Shown: in pieces, positions 60,649-64,000 of the stretch
Layout of the letters: the number at the start of each line of letters is the position of its first letter
Position numbering within the stretch: the first letter of the stretch is position 1
NCBI GenBank assembly: GCA_964016885.1
Contig: OZ024758.1
Span: 40,135,096-40,199,095, forward strand
Length of the DNA stretch: 64,000 bases
Source: Eledone cirrhosa
Taxonomy: Eukaryota > Mollusca > Cephalopoda > Octopoda > Eledonidae
Direction of reading: 5' to 3'
Translations under genes and position numbers: made by a program
Notes under the pieces: generated by a model
Database searches by the model: none
What the model was told of the DNA's origin: nothing
The model's input: only the letters and a program-made list of their open reading frames with translations

Positions 60649-61150
60649 GGTTAGCTTAGCTTAGCTTAGCTTAGCTTAGGATAGCTTAGCTTAGGATAGC
60701 TTAGGATAGCTTAGCTTAGGATAGCTTAGGATAGCTTATCATAGGAGAGCTTAGCTTAGGATAGCTTAGGATAGCTTAGCTTAGGATAGCTTAGGATAGC
60801 TTAGCTTAGGATAGCTTAGCTTAGGATAGCTTAGGATAGCTTAGCTTAGCTTAGCTTAGGATAGCTTAGCTTAGCTTAGCTTAGGATAGCTTAGCTTAGG
60901 TTAGCTTAGCTTAGCTTAGCTTAGCTTAGGATAGCTTAGCTTAGGATAGCTTAGGATAGCTTAGCTTAGGATAGCTTAGGATAGCTTATCATAGGAGAGC
61001 TTAGCTTAGGATAGCTTAGGATAGCTTAGCTTAGGATAGCTTAGGATAGCTTACCTTAGGAGAGCTTAGCTTAGGATAGCTTAGCTTAGGATAGCTTAGG
61101 ATAGCTTAGCTTAGGATAGCTTAGCTTAGGATAGCTTAGCTTAGCTTAGC
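60649..61150. repeat. Local 250-base tandem duplication with extra CCTTA tag
   Basis: GGTTA at 60649 and 60899 and TCATA at 60739 and 60989 are each exactly 250 apart. After the second TCATA an extra CCTTA-GGAGA appears at 61054, only 570 bases after the regular one at 60484. The previous copy (57435 to 57690) has the series once. The length is ten 25-base register units. Confidence 0.88.
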
Positions 61151-64000
61151 TTAGGATAGCTTAGCTTAGCTTAGCTTAGGATAGCTTAGCTTAGCTTAGC
61201 TTAGGATAGCTTAGCTTAGCTTAGCTTAGGATAGCTTAGGATAGCTTAGCTTAGGATAGCTTAGGATAGCTTAGCTTAGGATAGCTTAGGATAGCTTAGG
61301 ATAGCTTAGCTTAGCTTAGCTTAGGATAGCTTAGCTTAGCTTAGCTTAGGATAGCTTAGCTTAGCTTAGCTTAGGATAGCTTAGCTTAGCTTAGGATAGC
61401 TTAGCTTAGCTTAGCTTAGGATAGCTTAGCTTAGCTTAGCTTAGGACAGCTTAGCTTAGCTTAGCTTAGGATAGCTTAGCTTAGCTTAGGATAGCTTAGC
61501 TTAGCTTAGCTTAGGATAGCTTAGCTTAGCTTAGCTTAGGATAGCTTAGCTTAGGATAGCTTAGCTTAGGATAGCTTAGCTTAGGTTAGCTTAGCTTAGC
61601 TTAGCTTAGGATAGCTTAGGATAGCTTAGCTTAGGATAGCTTAGCTTAGCTTAGCTTAGGATAGCTTAGCTTAGCTTAGCTTAGGATAGCTTAGCTTAGC
61701 TTAGCTTAGGATAGCTTAGCTTAGCTTAGCTTAGGATAGCTTAGCTTAGGATAGCTTAGGATAGCTTAGCTTAGCTTAGCTTAGGATAGCTTAGCTTAGC
61801 TTAGCTTAGGATAGCTTAGCTTAGCTTAGGATAGCTTAGCTTAGCTTAGCTTAGGATAGCTTAGCTTAGCTTAGCTTAGGATAGCTTAGCTTAGCTTAGC
61901 TTAGGATAGCTTAGGATAGCTTAGGATAGCTTAGCTTAGCTTAGCTTAGGATAGCTTAGCTTAGCTTAGCTTAGGATAGCTTAGCTTAGCTTAGCTTAGG
62001 ATAGCTTAGCTTAGCTTAGGATAGCTTAGCTTAGCTTAGCTTAGGATAGCTTAGCTTAGCTTAGGATAGCTTAGCTTAGCTTAGCTTAGGATAGCTTAGC
62101 TTAGCTTAGCTTAGGATAGCTTAGGATAGCTTAGATTAGCTTAGCTTAGGATAGCTTAGCTTAGCTTAGCTTAGGATAGCTTAGCTTAGCTTAGCTTAGG
62201 ATAGCTTAGCTTAGGATAGCTTAGCTTAGGATAGCTTAGCTTAGGTTAGCTTAGCTTAGCTTAGCTTAGGATAGCTTAGGATAGCTTAGCTTAGGATAGC
62301 TTAGCTTAGCTTAGCTTAGGATAGCTTAGCTTAGCTTAGCTTAGGATAGCTTAGCTTAGGATAGCTTAGGATTGCTTAGCTTAGCTTAGCTTAGGATAGC
62401 TTAGCTTAGCTTAGCTTAGGATAGCTTAGCTTAGCTTAGGATAGCTTAGCTTAGCTTAGCTTAGGATAGCTTAGCTTAGCTTAGCTTAGGATAGCTTAGC
62501 TTAGCTTAGCTTAGGATAGCTTAGGATAGCTTAGGATAGCTTAGCTTAGCTTAGCTTAGGATAGCTTAGCTTAGGATAGCTTAGGATAGCTTAGCGTAGC
62601 TTAGCTTAGGATAGCTTAGCTTAGCTTAGCTTAGGATAGCTTAGCTTAGCTTAGGATAGCTTAGCTTAGCTTAGCTTAGGATAGCTTAGCTTAGCTTAGC
62701 TTAGGATAGCTTAGCTTAGCTTAGCTTAGGATAGCTTAGCTTAGGATAGCTTAGCTTAGGATAGCTTAGCTTAGGTTAGCTTAGCTTAGCTTAGCTTAGG
62801 ATAGCTTAGGATAGCTTAGCTTAGGATAGCTTAGCTTAGCTTAGCTTAGGATAGCTTAGCTTAGTTTAGCTTAGGATAGCTTAGCTTAGCTTAGCTTAGG
62901 ATAGCTTAGCTTAGGATAGCTTAGGATTGCTTAGCTTAGCTTAGCTTAGGATAGCTTAGCTTAGCTTAGCTTAGGATAGCTTAGCTTAGCTTAGGATAGC
63001 TTAGCTTAGCTTAGCTTAGGATAGCTTAGCTTAGCTTAGCTTAGGATAGCTTAGCTTAGCTTAGCTTAGGATAGCTTAGCTTAGCTTAGCTTAGGATAGA
63101 TTAGCTTAGCTTAGGATAGCTTAGCTTAGCTTAGCTTAGGAAAGCTTAGCTTAGCTTAGGATAGCTTAGTTTAGCTTAGCTTAGGAGAGCTTAGCTTAGC
63201 TTAGGATAGCTTAGCTTAGCTTAGCTTAGGATAGCTTAGCTTAGCTTAGCTTAGGTAGCTTAGCTTAGCTTAGCTTAGGATAGCTTAGCTTAGCTTAGCT
63301 TAGCTTAGGATAGCTTAGCTTAGCTTAGCTTAGGAGAGCTTAGCTTAGCTTAGCTTAGGATAGCTTAGGATAGCTTAGCTTAGGATAGCTTAGGATAGCT
63401 TACCTTAGGAGAGCTTAGCTTAGGATAGCTTAGCTTAGGATAGCTTAGGATAGCTTAGCTTAGGATAGCTTAGCTTAGGATAGCTTAGCTTAGGATAGCT
63501 TAGGATAGCTTAGCTTAGCTTAGCTTAGGATAGCTTAGCTTAGCTTAGCTTAGGATAGCTTAGCTTAGGTTAGCTTAGCTTAGCTTAGCTTAGCTTAGGA
63601 TAGCTTAGCTTAGGATAGCTTAGGATAGCTTAGCTTAGGATAGCTTAGGATAGCTTAGCTTAGGAGAGCTTAGCTTAGGATAGCTTAGGATAGCTTAGCT
63701 TAGGATAGCTTAGGATAGCTTAGCTTAGGATAGCTTAGCTTAGGATAGCTTAGGATAGCTTAGCTTAGCTTAGCTTAGGATAGCTTAGCTTAGCTTAGCT
63801 TAGGATAGCTTAGCTTAGCTTAGCTTAGGATAGCTTAGCTTAGCTTAGCTTAGGATAGCTTAGGATAGCTTAGCTTAGGATAGCTTAGGATAGCTTAGCT
63901 TAGGATAGCTTAGGATAGCTTAGGATAGCTTAGCTTAGCTTAGCTTAGGATAGCTTAGCTTAGCTTAGCTTAGGATAGCTTAGCTTAGCTTAGCTTAGGA

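Larger units (their letters stand above)
1..64000. repeat. Pentanucleotide satellite array (GCTTA/GGATA)n
   Basis: The whole window is a head-to-tail array of unit A (GCTTA) and unit B (GGATA). B is the minority unit, between one in five and two in five depending on the local register. Both units are 40% GC, so composition is flat. A has equal G and C while B has two G and no C, so the plus strand carries a steady G-over-C and purine excess. All units point the same way and I saw no inverted block. The A-A and A-B junctions put TAG on the plus strand every five bases, so all three plus frames are closed about every 15 bases. TAA from each A unit closes the minus frames almost as often. ATG is nearly absent. 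No gene can be encoded. The array continues past both edges. Such arrays are known from eukaryotic heterochromatin; the species is not identifiable. Confidence 0.98.
56500..64000. repeat. Alpha HOR domain, right block
   Basis: This is the most regular alpha stretch. GGTA lies at 57286, 60335 and 63254; CCTTA-GGAGA at 57435, 60484 and 63403; GGAAA at 57171, 60220 and 63139; GGATT pairs at 59235/59790 and 62369/62934. Periods are 3,039 to 3,049 and then 2,919 bases. The block runs off the right edge in normal alpha sequence. Confidence 0.88.

Noticed and set aside
1..64000. Protein-coding genes on either strand
   Set aside because: TAG occurs at each unit boundary on the plus strand and TAA in each A unit on the minus strand. 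Because five and three share no factor, every frame is closed within a few codons. Variants remove single stops only, and ATG occurs only in a few variant units.
1..64000. A true telomere tract
   Set aside because: Pure TTAGG or TTAGGC runs do not occur; TTAGG is always interrupted by ATAGC or TTAGC, and HOR structure with kilobase periods is not typical of telomerase-made DNA.
1..64000. CRISPR array or direct-repeat/spacer structure
   Set aside because: Nothing lies between the repeats: all 'spacers' are the same pentamers, and no cas-like gene exists.
1..64000. G-quadruplex forming array
   Set aside because: G runs are GG, at least eight bases apart even in the densest AB stretches; GGG appears only in scattered GCTTG-B or GGGTA variants. 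Stable four-stranded folds are unlikely.
1..64000. Synthetic or simulated sequence
   Set aside because: Linked rare variants recurring at HOR spacing, nested duplications and in-register junctions are what natural satellites show; a random generator would not give them. Consensus errors at single sites remain possible.

Overview
The whole 64,000-base window is one uninterrupted simple-sequence satellite. I found no protein-coding gene, RNA gene, transposon, CRISPR array or single-copy DNA. Almost every base belongs to one of two five-base units, called here A (GCTTA) and B (GGATA), always in the same orientation. Counting the phase through the window gives 12,783 complete pentamers, 21 shortened units (18 GGTA, 2 GGAA, 1 'TA') and a three-base partial unit at the right edge. 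Both edges lie inside the array, so its true length is over 64 kb. A megabase-type satellite of this kind points to eukaryotic heterochromatin (pericentromere, centromere or subtelomere). The species cannot be named from the sequence. The A-B junction contains TTAGG, the common arthropod telomere pentamer, and A is TTAGC in rotated frame. An arthropod or other animal source is therefore imaginable but unproven.

The array has at least three nested levels. (1) Pentamers A and B: I saw no place where two B units are adjacent. (2) A frequent 25-base register A-[A or B]-A-A-B, in which the second pentamer toggles and the last is always B, mixed with 10-, 15-, 20- and 30-base spacings. (3) Higher-order repeats (HORs) of about 1.6 to 3.4 kb, recognised by rare point-variant pentamers (CCTTA, GGAGA, GGTTA, GGATT, GGAAA, GGACA, GATTA, GTTTA, GCCTA, GGATG) that recur in the same order at near-constant spacing.

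Layout: alpha HOR (about 2.2 to 3.0 kb) from 1 to about 8.75 kb; mixed HOR with a beta-like start, about 8.78 to 15.5 kb; a 3.4 kb repeat, about 15.5 to 21 kb; beta HOR (about 1.6 kb half-units, alternating as a 3.2 kb dimer), 21 to 27.3 kb; a mixed zone to about 29.1 kb; a 2,549-base tandem duplication, 29.1 to 34.2 kb; a 3,293-base duplication, to about 39.65 kb; short alpha block, 39.7 to 41.26 kb; gamma HOR (about 1.6 kb), 41.27 to 44.4 kb; alpha, 44.4 to 48.2 kb; mosaics with beta- and gamma-like pieces, 48.2 to 53.5 kb; alpha, 53.5 to 64 kb, broken by a gamma segment at about 55.75 to 56.5 kb.

Nothing here looks like a gene system. The interest lies in the order of the array: a two-symbol, phase-locked, deletion-only satellite whose families interdigitate at sharp junctions. 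Positions of variant pentamers were read by eye. Boundaries between HOR families are approximate (about 50 to 300 bases) unless a point event defines them.
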